A stretch of 64,000 nt of DNA from Lamellibrachia columna (GCA_963662155.1 OY759263.1:9969081-10033080); one strand, 5' to 3'. Counted from the first letter of the stretch, positions 15,913 to 28,077 are shown. Notes: a model not told the origin generated them from the sequence alone. Numbers and translations: made by a program.

Positions 15913-17309
15913 GGTCTTCTTGCAGTAAATAAGCAGCCTGATCGTGGGATATTTAAGAAATATTCCATTCCATAAATGACATATTAATAAAAATGTACAA
16001 TTTTATGAAACATAACAAATTAATAAAAATTAATAATTTTATTAAATATTACACAAACTTAAAAAAAATTCACCCTTGACCCAACATTCCCAGGACCAGC
16101 AACTTTTTGAACTTGCTGGTCCTGTGCCTATGGACCAGGGACATATTTTCATTAGAGGCAAACCCAGTTTGAAGCATCTTAAGACTTTAAGTACATGCAT
16201 GCAAATACGCCTAATATGAAAAAAATTAATATGATTACAATCACACTAAAAATAAAATGCTTTACACTAAAAGTAAAGCAATACAACAAATAAAAATAGA
16301 AGATATAGCACTCAGTAATACAACTTGTTTTGAAAGTAATACATTGAAACATTACTTATTAGTTAAAACAGCAATCATCCAGATTCAGTATTGCCTGTTA
16401 GACAAAAAACAATATGAATTTACTAGACTGAGCACAGCGTAATCGTTGGTGGTCTGCCTGCCGTTTTAGTTGAGGAACCGCGAAACTGCTGCAGTTAGTA
16501 GGGCCTACACGCCGGTTATGTATGTGAATCGGAGCTTCAATTTCGAAGTCTATCGCGATCACGCTTGGCCACTGCGGAGTGCAAGCGGTAGGCGACAATA
16601 CAGTAGCGTAGTGGTTACTAGCGGCAGGCACATCAACATTATGGATCTCCACCCACGTAACAAAGGATGCTGACTCGGACTGTTCAGGGACAATCGTAGG
16701 AACACTGCTTTTATTCACGATTACAAAAAAGGCATCGACTGTTGTGAACTATGACGTTGACCTTATCGCATCTTTTCACTCGCTTGACAGGTGTCATTTT
16801 GAACTCACCCCACGACATCTGGGTCACTAGATTGTTTCTTCAAAAAAGAACGTCAATGGATAGGCACTGAGAAACGCCACATAAACGCGTTTCCCAACCA
16901 ACGACACACGATTACAATAAATAGAGATCAACCGCAGTTTCATTACTTTCCAACGATGTTAAGTTAAAAAATATATAGTCTTATTGATCGGCAGTATTTG
17001 CCATTCTGCCGCCGACAACATTCGTCGAATCACGACCGGTTGCGCTAAGTCATCACTAGGTCTAAGACATTTCAACCAATTTTATTGTGAAAAAAATGTC
17101 ATCTTGTAAAAAGAAAAACCCATCTTTTATTTTTATTTAACCGTCGTCGTAAGACATTTGCCCGTCTTCAAGACAGGCAGACAGGTCCCTGGCTAAGGGC
17201 CTGCCTACAGTGCTATTTCGACCGCAAGTGTCCTAAAACATAACATTTGATGATAATATCTGCTGTGTGTATCTCGAATGATGTGGTAATCTTGAGCTTG
17301 GCCTGAGCT

Positions 17310-17432
17310 GGGATAGATATAAAAATATAATCTAATGACATAGTAAAAGTGTAATCTAATGACATATTATATTAAGTAAAAATGTAATCTAATGACATAT
17401 ATTAAGTAAAAATGTAATCTAATGACATATTA
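17310..17432 (+). repeat. Short tandem repeat containing taatctaatgacata
   Basis: Four imperfect copies of aaatgtaatctaatgacata, each with a variable AT-rich spacer. Confidence 0.8.
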
Positions 17433-17440
17433 TAAAACCG

Positions 17441-17905
17441 CGGCATATAATGTCTCATTCTTGGCCATGCCATAATAACTGCCCTTTTATGGAACATGTA
17501 TGGCAAGCCAATTTTGTCATAAAAGTAAGAACAATTAAAACGTGTTAAATATTTGAGGAAAAAATTAACTTGAGACTTGAGCGTCAAATTCAACCTATAT
17601 GTATTCCTAAGTTCAACCCATTGAAATCTCACTTGATCTGATGGTAGAGACATCACTGCATACATTTACGACAATAACGATAGAGTCTTGTCTGAGCAAA
17701 ACATATTTTGATATATATACTATAACACGGAACACCTTTATGATATTTATACCCAAATAAAAAAATGACTGCACACTTACCATATATTATTATTGGTGCG
17801 TGTCTCATTATTGGCCACACGATAATAATTGCCCTTTTATGGAAGATGTATGGCAAGCCAATCTTGTCATAAAAGTAGGAATAATTAAAACGTTAAATAT
17901 GCGAT
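17441..17905 (+). repeat. Direct repeat pair of about 105 bp, 360 bp apart
   Basis: The segments at about 17441-17550 and 17801-17905 share tgtctcatt(c/a)ttggcca, tgcccttttatgga, gatgtatggcaagccaat and aattaaaacgt with scattered differences. Between them is unique AT-rich sequence. Confidence 0.8.
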
Positions 17906-18353
17906 AAAATTTTTTTACTCCATTAATGCTATATATTCACTACAAGTATTTGTGTATGTGTTTTATAAAGCATGTGGAAGAGCTATGATAAGTCTGACTT
18001 GTCGTAAAAGTTGAAATAATTGGAAACTATCGAGTGATGAGTGACGTTTATGCATTTATTTCGTTTACTGTCAATACGGCTTGCCATAAATATAGCGTGA
18101 ATTTAACCGGTTTCCTTGTCTCGTGCGACATGGTTCAGACGTTGAATATTCTTATGTTTTTTACTCAAAACAACTTTTCAAATTTTTTTTCATTGAATTG
18201 ATGAAGTAGCTATTAGTGAATTTGTATATCGATCTATTGCACAAAATGTTTCTTCAGATTTAGATTCAATTATCCATGCTCCGTAATATGACGCCACCGT
18301 TTGTCGCACACATCATCGCCTGGACCCAAACTGTACTTTTCATTGTGACGGAA

Positions 18354-18757
18354 ATTATGTATGCACCTAGATTCTGGTGGCATACATAATTAGATGAATT
18401 AGGCTCTCATCCGGGGATTTGGTCAACCATCAAATTATGTATGCACCTAGATTCTGGTGGCATACATAATTAGATGAATTAGGCTCTCATCCGGGGATTT
18501 GGTCAACCATCAAATTATGTATGCACCTAGATTCTGGTGGCATACATAATTAGATGAATTAGGCTCTCATCCGGGGATTTGGTCAACCATCAAATTATGT
18601 ATGCACCTAGATTCTGGTGGCATACATAATTAGATGAATTAGGCTCTCATCCGGGGATTTGGTCAACCATCAAATTATGTATGCACCTAGATTCTGGTGG
18701 CATACATAATTAGATGAATTAGGCTCTCATCCGGGGATTTGGTCAACCATCAAATTA
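18354..18757 (+). repeat. 80-bp tandem repeat, about 5 near-identical copies
   Basis: Copies start at 18354, 18434, 18514, 18594 and 18674. Each contains the inverted pair attatgtatgc ... gcatacataat around a 15-nt loop, so every unit can fold into a hairpin. Copies look identical by eye. Confidence 0.95.
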
Positions 18758-19084
18758 AGAGAAAACTTCTATTAGTTGATATGATGCATTCGAATCAATG
18801 TTAAACTTTGATTATATTGACACAACTGTTACGCAGAAAAGTTAAATCACGCAAAAGTAATAGTGTAGAATCTATAATGTTAATGACGCTAATTGGCTGC
18901 TGGCTTTTTACGGTAACGCCTACTCAACTGGAGTCATTACGAGTCGCATGTGCTATCGACAGAACAAAAGAGTATGCCAATTTAGAGTTTCCACATATAA
19001 AGAAGATAAACATATTGCCACGATCCAGAACATTGTCAATTGATCTAATTATGCTTTCACCCAGAATCTAGATGCATACATAAT
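18354..19084. mobile_element. MITE-like element with one terminus amplified as an 80-bp tandem array
   Basis: The left terminus attatgtatgcacctagatt, running on ctggtgg, recurs in inverted form at the right end (19058-19084, cccagaatctagatgcatac ataat). The similarity continues inward through a second block, cataattagat(g/c)aatt. At the left the terminus is repeated about five times as an 80-bp unit. Target-site duplication is not obvious. Confidence 0.6.
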
Positions 19085-19639
19085 CTCTGTCAACGTATAG
19101 TATATCAAGTGTAAACTGTGGCAGTGGTGAAATGGTGAGTGGTGCCACTGGTGGGAAGTTTGGCCAAAGCAAACGTTTGGTAAAAAAATTGGTATACTTC
19201 ATATGAACAAGAAAACAAAGATAAATGAAAGAAAAATAAACATTTAATATACGATAATTACTCAGTAATTTAAAAAAAAAAACACAAGTAGACTCCTGAA
19301 TCTGTGTAATTAATATAAGAAAATAACTCCGATTCTGTAGTAATCGGCCAGGGAATTATTCACCAACCCATGACCCATCGCTATCCAAACATCAGCCCAT
19401 AGTAAACTATAAAATAAAACATAGATGTGTTTGCTTACGTACCTCGACATGTGTTACTATCACATATAACCCTGTTCTAAAAGCTACAAAGTCAGTTCAG
19501 AGGCATCTATGCCTGGATAACAGTTCAGTCCCTTCTCTACGTTATCATGAACCATTCATTCCGCCCCAGGCGCTCGGTGGCGGGTTTCGGAGCACTCACG
19601 TTTCTCCCTCTGTTTCTGACGTGGCTGTCTACGGTAGTC

Positions 19640-19815
19640 GTGCCACAAACGTCGCGCAGAGACGATTCGGTTGTCTGTTGGCTTTCTGCAGTACTACTAC
19701 GGCCGTCATTCAGCGAACGTCGTGCAGAGACGATTCGGTTGTCTGCTGGCTTTCTGCGGTACCGCTACGACCATCGTGCAGCGAACGTAGTGCAGAGACG
19801 CTTCTGCGCTCTGCC
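19640..19815 (+). repeat. 68-bp GC-rich tandem repeat, about 2.4 copies
   Basis: The motif cgtcg(c/t)gcagagacgattcg recurs at 19650 and 19718, and partially at 19786 (cgtagtgcagagacg). Overlapping short ORFs have no recognisable protein features and are treated as chance. Confidence 0.8.
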
Positions 19816-20411
19816 GTCATTCTGTGGTTTTGGCTTACTGTTGCAGTTGTCGCTACTGTCTTCGCAACAGCGGTGTTGTCTCGTGTTTTGGCATCGCCTA
19901 GCCGCTTCGATATTCGCTGTGCATTTCGGCTGTTGTCAGTCAACTTCTCACATTTCACCCTCTACGTAGACACTTCTACGTACTCACTCAAAATTATACC
20001 TTACATGTGGTTGACTCACACATGTACTTCGTCTGACATCCGGGCACATACGCTGGAATATATGACCCTTCTGTGTCCACTCTACTTTCACCCTGATCTG
20101 CCTGCTTGCCGAGATGCTTCACACTTGTATCCAGTTTCTTTTTATACTCCTTGTTTCTGAGATAACACTAAATCGAGTAATAATGCAGTCCTTGCCTACT
20201 TAATATGCATCATTCTCTAAGATAAACAAACCCACGTCATCCATGTGGAAACAGGCAAATTACATAATATTGATCGGCTCTAACAAAGGCCGATGTGTTC
20301 CTTCGTACTTGAAAGGTTTAAGCATAACTATTATATGTTAGTGCCCTGTGCATTTGGTAGTGATTTTTAAGCGTTAGTTGGCAATAGTATTTTATGTGTT
20401 AACTCTTTCAG

Positions 20412-20525
20412 ACGTAAATGAGTGTGCAAGTAACCCCTGCACGAATGGGGCCAGTTGTGTCGATGCGGTAAATTCTTACAGTTGCTCCTGCAAGGCCGGA
20501 TACACGAGCGACAGATGTGAAACAG
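20412..20525 (+). CDS. Exon 2: calcium-binding EGF
   Basis: 114 nt, phase 1-1, flanked by ctctttcag and gtatgt. Starts DVNEC (Ca-binding EGF signature). CASNPC fits the O-glucose consensus CxSx(P/A)C and CTNGASC fits the O-fucose consensus. All six Cys are present, ending RCET. Confidence 0.88.
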
Positions 20526-20976
20526 GTATGTTGTCACTTTATTGACACCCTAAGATGTAATATAATTTTACAAAACAACGTGGGAATATACCAAGTTGTT
20601 AGCAGTAGTTTTTGTACTGCTGGCGGAATTACTAGTGTAGCTGAATTGCTGATACATACAGTTATCATGTATTTGAACATCATCTCCTCGGGAGTGTTAA
20701 AACATGTTACGAACACTACAACACAAACTCTCAGATATGGTCGCAATAAATGGGAATAAATCAGTGGACGTGCTGGGTTAGTAGTTCTTAAAAAACGATG
20801 TTGCATCTTTATTTAACGATGGATAATGTGAGCGACATAAACGCCATCTATTATACAGCGTGAGAATTACACATACTTCATGGCTGGATCACTTGACCAC
20901 TAGTATTTTCAGTCTGCCAGACGTACTTTTATAAGTAATGTCCTGCTCGTCGTAAGATGTTTGTTATCTTTTGTAA

Positions 20977-21090
20977 ATATCAACGAATGTGCCAGTAATC
21001 CATGCATAATTGGAGCGACATGTTTCGATAACGTCAATGCATTTAGCTGCGCGTGCATGGCAGGTTATATCGGCGACAGGTGTGAGACAG
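20977..21090 (+). pseudogene. Dead EGF exon: acceptor mutated AG to AA
   Basis: This is a 114-nt segment with a fully open EGF frame ([15 protein letters not shown], six Cys, RCET) and an intact gtatgc donor. The acceptor reads ttttgtaa|atatcaac, whereas its sister exon at 21405 has ttttgtag|atatcaac. The flanking introns are also similar, so the two arose by tandem duplication. The nearest upstream AG (20955-20956) would shift frame into a TAA. As the exon is symmetric (phase 1-1), skipping it leaves the protein in frame. Confidence 0.75.
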
Positions 21091-21404
21091 GTATGCTTGA
21101 ACATCAGTCTTGCTATGAGGTACCCTTGACGAAGTTACGGTAGTATAAACCAGACAATTCCATCCAACCATGTAGCACAAATATCAGTAATAGCAATGAA
21201 CGTGTTTTCAGATATGTCTTATTTTTTTAACGTGTTTTCAGATATGTCGCATTTCTGCAAACTTTGAATGACGTTTGAGTTACAAAGACGTTGGTACATG
21301 TGATTACTTGTATTACCAGTAGCATCAAAATACCCTTTCGTCAGCCATATGTGCTTTTCTCTGTATTGTCCTGCTAGTCGTGTGGTGTTTGTCATCTTTT
21401 GTAG

Positions 21405-21518
21405 ATATCAACGAATGCGCTAGTAATCTGTGCATGAATGGGGCAACATGTTCCGACGAAGTCAACGCATACAGCTGCGTGTGCGGGGCAGGTTATACTG
21501 GCGACAGGTGTGAGACAG
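21405..21518 (+). CDS. Exon 3: calcium-binding EGF
   Basis: 114 nt, phase 1-1, acceptor ttttgtag, donor gtatgt. Starts DINEC; CASNLC has L in place of P in the O-glucose site; CMNGATC fits the O-fucose consensus. Six Cys, ending RCET. Sister of the dead exon upstream. Confidence 0.87.
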
Positions 21519-21738
21519 GTATGTGGGCAGGTACAATTGGAGAATTTTAAAAACAGTTTATATAAAGTGTGCACGTGTGTGTGATCACACTTTCGCGTCA
21601 CTGCCTCGCTGCAACGGTGGGGACAGTTTTGTTTGTGCTGCTTTCAAGATGTTCTGGCTCATGTTCTTCCAATGACAACTATGTGCCTCGAACACTAATA
21701 TTGTAGACTTATATATTTTATATATAAACTTTATATAC

Positions 21739-21757
21739 TTTATATATATATATATAT

Positions 21758-21837
<80 letters not shown>
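21739..21837. repeat. (AT)n microsatellite in intron 3
   Basis: About 100 bp of nearly pure AT repeat. The rest of this intron, to 22649, is unique AT-rich sequence with nothing recognisable. Confidence 0.95.
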
Positions 21838-21839
<2 letters not shown>

Positions 21840-22649
21840 GTATATGTGTACACTACACATATATCATTGTTTAGTTTTGATATTTTTATCATCATTATGG
21901 CCGTATGTGCATTATGACTATGACTATTATGTTTGTCTATATGCAGTTATATTTGATTTGCATTTGCTTTTGGCCATTTATGGCTGCTTGTTTGTGAACA
22001 TTTTACGTAAGCCTCCCATTATTTATCATATTATTTTCGCACACTCGTCATTAATAGCTTGCTACAATATCGACCAACACAGACTGTGATTTGCTATGAC
22101 ACTTTTATTAACCTTGAAACAGCATGTTTTATGTAAACATTGTTCATAATTTGGCAAATAGTATTTGTTATTTATCAACCCCAGGCTATTGTAATATGGT
22201 AAAGTCAATCCTTGTATTAGTATAAAGTGTGTTCAACCCACAAGCATGCTGGCTCACCCTGACACATTTGGGGTGGAAGATAGGTGCAATATTTAAATAT
22301 GACATGTCAATGCTGGAAAGTTGAGCAAAATTCAAGGAAAATCCACAGTTTGGAAATACTTTAGAATTAGAATGTAGATTACAACCTTTTACGAAAGAAG
22401 AACTATGGCATTACTTGGACGGTTGCTGTATACCTGAATCACCATGTTTTATTATATGTTTGATGAAAATTAAAATAATGATCTGGATGACTAGATTTGA
22501 GAAGATTGCTACACGTAGGGAAAATGGCTGGTATTGATGTTTGTTTCCTTTTGAGGAGTTAAATTATTCACAACTGCATTAATTTGCTCCAGTTTTTCAT
22601 GGGCAGACTGTGATGGTGTTTAAATGTTTCATATAAACGCCATATGAAG

Positions 22650-22763
22650 AAGTGGACAAGTGTGCCAGCAGTCCGTGCTCCAACGGGGGGACGTGTGTGA
22701 AAGCACTGAACGCCTACACCTGTCAGTGTGCGTCAGGCTTCACTGGCATGCAGTGTGATGGAG
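22650..22763 (+). CDS. Exon 4: EGF-like module
   Basis: 114 nt, phase 1-1, donor gtagga. Reads EVDKCASSPCSNGGTC then CQCASGFTGMQC. The acceptor catatgaag lacks a good polypyrimidine tract, so this exon may be weakly or alternatively spliced. Reading frame, length and Cys pattern are otherwise exactly as in its neighbours. Confidence 0.8.
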
Positions 22764-22939
22764 GTAGGAACAGATCATATGTTATATATACACTTATGTT
22801 TGCCTTTCACCACCTTCATGTGTTGTGAAGCATGACTTATAGTGGGAGTGGCAGCAACTTCTGCCCTTATCACACTGTAGGTGTGTATGCATACATGTTT
22901 TGTTTATGCAAACATATATGTGTGTGTATAATATATTTA

Positions 22940-23445
22940 CAGGGTTGGCAAGTAACAAAGTAAAAGTACTTCTTTACAATACAATCACACCTGCGTATAC
23001 AAATCCTGTTGTACGATCTAGCTCCTCCCATACCCCAGTGGAATAGGTCGATAAAAAGACAGATTATGCCAAATCATTAATTAAGTTCTGTATTTAACTG
23101 AAATTATTTGATGTTGTGGGCTCTTATTAATGATAATGTAATTTTCCAAGCATCCAAGTGAGTACCATGTTCAAGGTAGCAGACCGATTGACCAGTCTTG
23201 GAACAGAGTGGTAGCAAAACAGTTGCCAGATGCAAGCTGTGTAATTTATATAATATTACTCATGATTTTGTTGTTATTTCTAAGTGTTGTACTTTTACTT
23301 CTACTTTTACTTCAAGTACTTTTGAAAAGTAGTTTTACTTTTTACTCAAGTACTTTTTTACAAAGTACTTTTACTCAGGTAGTTTTTAGGTGAATTACTT
23401 TTACTTTTACTCAAGTACAAAAGTAAAGTATTTCAGTCAACCCTG
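22940..23445. mobile_element. hAT-type MITE rich in AAGTACTTTT motifs
   Basis: The left end cagggttggcaagtaac and right end cagtcaaccctg are inverted. Subterminal regions are packed with aagtacttttac motifs in both orientations. The 8-bp flanks are both AT-rich but not clearly identical, so the target-site duplication is unproven. It ends 26 bp before exon 5. Confidence 0.65.
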
Positions 23446-23471
23446 AATATATATGTATACTATTCACATAG

Positions 23472-23585
23472 ATGCTGATCAGTGTGAGAGCAATCCATGT
23501 CAGAATGGTGCAACGTGCCAGGAAGCTTTCCAGAAGTTCACCTGCCAGTGCAGCAGCGGTTACAGTGGAATACAATGTGAAACAG
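23472..23585 (+). CDS. Exon 5: EGF-like module
   Basis: 114 nt, phase 1-1, acceptor tattcacatag, donor gtatgc. Reads [16 protein letters not shown] then CQCSSGYSGIQC. Both O-glucose and O-fucose consensus sites are present. The branch-point region lies next to the end of a MITE. Confidence 0.87.
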
Positions 23586-23829
23586 GTATGCACATTCTCT
23601 ATGGAAACAGACACAAACTTTATAATGGAATAAAGGTGTGAGACAGTTTTTTTATTTAAATTCCCGAGTTGACGTCACACTAATGCACTTAATGTACTAA
23701 ATTGATTATGCTGTTTTTTCGTATTTGTTTTCACAGAAGCAGAGGAAGTATATTTACATTATTAGAACTATGCTACGTTGTAATTCAAAATGTAAAAACT
23801 CCCTGATGATCATGATCAATATCAGTTGA

Positions 23830-24012
<183 letters not shown>

Positions 24013-24408
24013 TAATGTTTCAATAATTTCGGTTTTGTCGTGTTGTTCTGAACACTTGTCCGAACTTGAAATCACCACCAAACTCCATTTGTTTCACATC
24101 ATTAAACCTCTACACTCGCACTCAAATACTCATCCATTGTTTTCAGCCATTTCAAAATGGTTACTATTTAACTGATGATTTTTTTTAACATGTTGCTATT
24201 ATAAGATGAAAAACTTTGCATTTATTGGCAGAGCCATTACAGAAACTTGGAAAATTCTATGAAGATCATGTAATGTCATGTGACCATCAAAATCGAAATA
24301 ACGATGTACTTTGTCTGTATAATAATTGGTAACATGGAAAACTACGCACCAGTGTTTACTTAAGCTAACAAGGTTTGCTGCACTAACCAATGTTGTGTTT
24401 GTTTGCAG

Positions 24409-24522
24409 AGACAAATGAATGTGACAGCAATCCGTGTCTTAATGGTGGAACTTGTACCGATGCAGTCAACCAGTACTCGTGCTCTTGTGTCTCAGGCTAT
24501 GCTGGGATCAACTGTGAGACAG
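24409..24522 (+). CDS. Exon 7: calcium-binding EGF
   Basis: 114 nt, phase 1-1, acceptor gtttgcag, donor gtatgt. Reads [16 protein letters not shown] then [12 protein letters not shown]. Both Notch-type glycosylation consensus sites are present. Confidence 0.9.
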
Positions 24523-24721
24523 GTATGTTTCTAATAGTTACTTTATCTTGGAAATGTCTTGGAATGTTGTTGTATGGAAGAATAAGACAAAATTACCTTT
24601 CAATATGTGTTCTATGAAGTGTCTACATTTTAAGACACAGTTTTTAGCTATGCATAAGGTCATTATCCTGTGTGAGATGTGAAACCAATAAATGTTCCAT
24701 AAAATGTCCGGAATACTAAAG

Positions 24722-24905
24722 GTAAAAAGGTATGTTCTTATATAGCGCGGTATCCGGTCCATAGGACTGCTCAAAGCGCTTTACACTTCACCCCCTGGCA
24801 GACCTGTTCATTCCAAGGCCATCTCAACTTCTTTGGGAAGTATTCAGCCACGCTGCAATTGCTGCGCGAAGGCTATTCGTTCACATATCCACCACTAAGT
24901 GTAGA
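24722..24905 (-). mobile_element. SINE body and tail (reverse orientation)
   Basis: On the - strand it reads caattgcagcgtggctg, agttgagatggccttgg, caggtctgccagggggtgaa, then aagcgctttgagcagtcc and ataccgcgctatataagaac. It shares its body with the SINE at 12.4 kb and its tail with the fragment at 15.8 kb. The tRNA-like head is missing (5' truncated). Confidence 0.7.
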
Positions 24906-25543
24906 TGAATGTTCAAAATATGTATGAAAGCACCCAGCAAACAACAGATTATATACAGTTGTTCACTACAATTGTATTGAAAAAAAAAAATTTACATAAC
25001 CACCGTAAATGAAACCCAAATCAAGGTGGAATGCGTTATGAAACGAAGAAGCACAGTTCCAATCAGAATAGCATTTGTAACAATAATGCATTGTGAAAAA
25101 GGTACGTGCATGAAATAATGAAAGAAGTTAGGTAAAAACAATGCATACAGAGAAGATGGTGGTGTGATGGATCCTACATCATGATCAGCTGGCCTAGTAT
25201 AAGTGATTGACATATGTTCATTATATTCAGACAGCTTCTACCAGATAGCATTACTTAATGTTGATATGTCATTTAAACTAAAGTATTAGTAGGTACTAGG
25301 TACATGTTATCAAACATCTACAGCAGACCCTCTCACTCCTGGGGAATAGAGTGTCAAGGTATATGTCAGGTTCAAGTCAAGAAACAACACATACAATGCC
25401 CACATCATATTGGGTGAACAATCACAGTATCTGTATGCATGTCACGGTTATGTATTGAGGTGTGGTTGCATTTATATAAAGTAATATATGTATGTACGCG
25501 CGTGCCCCCGCTCTCATGGTTGCTGATATTGGTGTTATTTCAG

Positions 25544-25660
25544 ATATTGATGAGTGTGCCAGCAGTCCGTGCCAGAATTATGGAACATGCATTGATGAGG
25601 TTAATGCCTACAGTTGCACATGCACCACTGACATCTACACTGGCACTCACTGTGAAGAGG
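25544..25660 (+). CDS. Exon 8: calcium-binding EGF, one codon longer
   Basis: 117 nt, phase 1-1, acceptor ggtgttatttcag, donor gtgagt. Reads [16 protein letters not shown] then [13 protein letters not shown]; the extra residue lies in the last loop. It is the last EGF before NIDO. The following intron is unique sequence apart from the 32-bp repeat. Confidence 0.88.
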
Positions 25661-26000
25661 GTGAGTAGAGTAATTCACTACACTTGGTTTGGAATTTACA
25701 AAACAATGTGTATGCAATACCAATAACAAATGCTCATGACAATGTAACTATGAAGAAGCGAAATGGATTACATTAATTTACTGGGTTAAGTGTACAATTG
25801 GCCACACATAAAACTGAGTCAACTGCCACAACAGAGCTTCAATTATGAGATTTGTATGTTAAGCAATATTTATTATTTAAGATTACACATCACTGTGTGC
25901 ACATACAAGCAGTAGTACATATGTGCATACATCTGTAGTTCATAGTCGCGTGGTGCCATCTTCTCTCGGAAGGTCGGCTGACATTGATCACCAGTCAGTC

Positions 26001-26128
26001 GATGTGGCTCTTTACCCTCAATCATTCCCTCTGATGTGGCTCTTTACCCTCAATCACTCCCTCTGATGTGGCTCTTTACCCTCAATCATTCCCTCTGATG
26101 TGGCTCTTTACCCTCAATCATTCCTTCC
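26001..26128 (+). repeat. 32-bp tandem repeat, 4 copies
   Basis: The unit is gatgtggctctttaccctca plus atcattccctct. The four copies are near identical, with one t/c change. Intronic. Confidence 0.95.
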
Positions 26129-26531
26129 CATATTTCCCATAAAATCCTTCCTGTGTTACCAATAGTCAGATGGACACATTGTGTGGTTACCTGCCTTGTA
26201 ATATCCAGATGACAAGCAGCCATTCGTAGTCACTATCAGGTCTGATTAATTACTGAAGTGACAACTGGACACATGCTGGTTCAGTCTTCATAAAATTACT
26301 GCGCATATAGACTATGGATAAGCTTAATTTATTATAAAAACAGAATGGGCTATTATGTTGACTAGGAAACCTGGGTAAATCAATTTGCAAAATGAGAAAT
26401 GACTGGCGTCAAAATTTCTGGCACACAGGTGATGAGGAATGGCAAAATACCATTAAAAACGATCTATGTTAGACATATCTTCTTGCATTGTATACAATTG
26501 TGTTGATGTCATTTTAATTATCATATTTCAG

Positions 26532-26692
26532 GGATCCGCCATCGTCTCTACCAGTACGGCAGTGGACACGGAGATAAGAAACTTAAAGATGATGATGACA
26601 AAACATGTGACACTAAGGGGAAGTTCTGCTCAAGTGGCTTCATTAAGATGCCTCTGATGCAAGTGTTTGAAAGTCAGTTCAAGACTGTCAAG
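26532..26692 (+). CDS. Exon 9: NIDO domain, first part
   Basis: 161 nt, phase 1-0, acceptor catatttcag, donor gtaatg. Contains LYQYGSGHGDKKLKDDDDK and FCSSGFIKMPLMQVF. The YG..GD..L..DD pattern is the start of the extracellular NIDO domain of nidogen, alpha-tectorin and MUC4 proteins. Frame and phase connect directly to exon 10. Confidence 0.88.
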
Positions 26693-26966
26693 GTAATGAC
26701 TTGTTCTCTTCTGCCATGTTAGTGGTTAGTTAGGATGTCACTGTGGTGTCACTACATATTCCCAGGACAAGTGCAAATCATCATTCAAAGAGACATTACA
26801 TTTAATATATTGACATTTCACACATATCGTGTTTTTGGGCTTAATGTATGATACCATATCACATTCCCCATTAAAATAATGCTCACTTTGGTTGCGTTTA
26901 GGATGCAATGGCTAAATAATATTGTCTTGAATAAACTAATAGTTATTATATTATCTTTGTTATCAG

Positions 26967-27326
26967 ATCACCACCAATGGCTACGTCACAATGGGGGCAT
27001 CGTACAACAGTAGAATTCCAACTAAGTTCGAAGACATGTTGAGTGCGTCAAAGAAAGTAGCTGTGAAAAAATCAGGATTTGCTATGTTCACTCCAATGTG
27101 GACAGATGCTGACGCAAGTGAAGGTGACGTGTTCTATCACGTGTATAACCGAGCCACCGAAGGAGTGTCTGATGACAAAAAGGCGAGGGCGAGACATGTT
27201 ATGACGATGGCTGCTGAAGACGTGAGACAGTTCGGAGGACTCTCTGATGTAGATCCCTCGTGGGTGATGGTGATCACATGGGCAGATATGATACCACGAG
27301 GGTCCTACAACCAGCAGTATGACAGG
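26967..27326 (+). CDS. Exon 10: NIDO domain, central part
   Basis: 360 nt, phase 0-0, acceptor tttgttatcag, donor gtaaag. Contains ITTNGYVTMG, FAMFTPMWTDADASEGDVFY and VYNRAT, the conserved core in which NIDO proteins read NG.+.FG...P.W.D.D. It ends SWVMVITWADMIPRG, the next conserved NIDO strand (V.TW..V). Confidence 0.92.
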
Positions 27327-27647
27327 GTAAAGTATTATTGATTGTACTGCTAATTAACAGAAGTTGCTGGTAATTATGACAATCATTGTGCAAAACCTTG
27401 ACCACACTAATCACACTTGAAGAAAAAACCGTAAGTAAATTGGAATGAGTATGCAGTGACACAGTTGATTGTCCTTCGAAAGCTGTACTACTAGTTGTGC
27501 AAAGTCCAAAATTGTTACTCAACACAGTCTAAACAGTCAGTATTGATTATTATGTAAACAATTTGAAATAAAATGTAAAAAAATAAATGATCTACAAAGT
27601 TGCTATTTACTAGAAATCATTGTCTATCCCATAACCTTTCTTTTGAG

Positions 27648-27690
27648 CATGACTCCATAGCATGACTCTATAGCATGACTCCATAGCATG
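27648..27690 (+). repeat. 16-bp repeat just upstream of exon 11
   Basis: catgactccatag is repeated about three times at 16-bp spacing, ending 17 bp before the exon 11 acceptor, so it occupies the branch-point region. Confidence 0.85.
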
Positions 27691-27707
27691 GCATGCTTTA
27701 TTTGTAG

Positions 27708-27924
27708 CCGAACACCTTCCAACTTGTGATCATCTACGATGCCTCGCGCTGGTCTACATTTGTCATGTTCTCCTACGAGAAGACAGGTTGGGACACAGCG
27801 CTCACCACACGAGGCAGCATGATTGGATATTATGTAACTCAATATGGAAACGACAACACAATGGCACTTGGAGTCTCAGGCACACCAATATCATTCCGAC
27901 TGGCTGACCTTGAAGGCAACACTG
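27708..27924 (+). CDS. Exon 11: NIDO domain, C-terminal part
   Basis: 217 nt, phase 0-1, acceptor tttatttgtag, donor gtaagt. Contains NTFQLVIIYDASRWSTFVMF, the NIDO NTFQ..L..D...SF..F strand, and ALTTRGSMIGYYVTQYG. It ends LADLEGNTG. Confidence 0.92.
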
Positions 27925-28077
27925 GTAAGTTGACTGACCCCAACTTCTCTCTCTTTGCAGATGAACATTCTGCGTATTGTCTCTTTTTTATTTGTTTTTG
28001 TATTGCTTTGTTGAACTTGTACATTAGAAATAAATGATCAATTGATTGATAATCACTCATCTGTACTGTTTTGCCAG

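Noticed and set aside
16398..16718. Antisense 106-codon ORF and a possible tRNA-like segment near 16600 (tagcgtagtggtta)
   Set aside because: No recognisable domain. An A-box-like string is present, but no matching B box or cloverleaf could be drawn.
19547..20160. Possible host exon in the GC-rich ORFs at 19.5-20.2 kb
   Set aside because: No domain, no splice-site support and overlapping frames over a 68-bp tandem repeat.
26532..26692. DDDDK enteropeptidase-like site in exon 9
   Set aside because: Asp-rich runs are normal in the NIDO opening (GD..L..DD), so the match is likely incidental.
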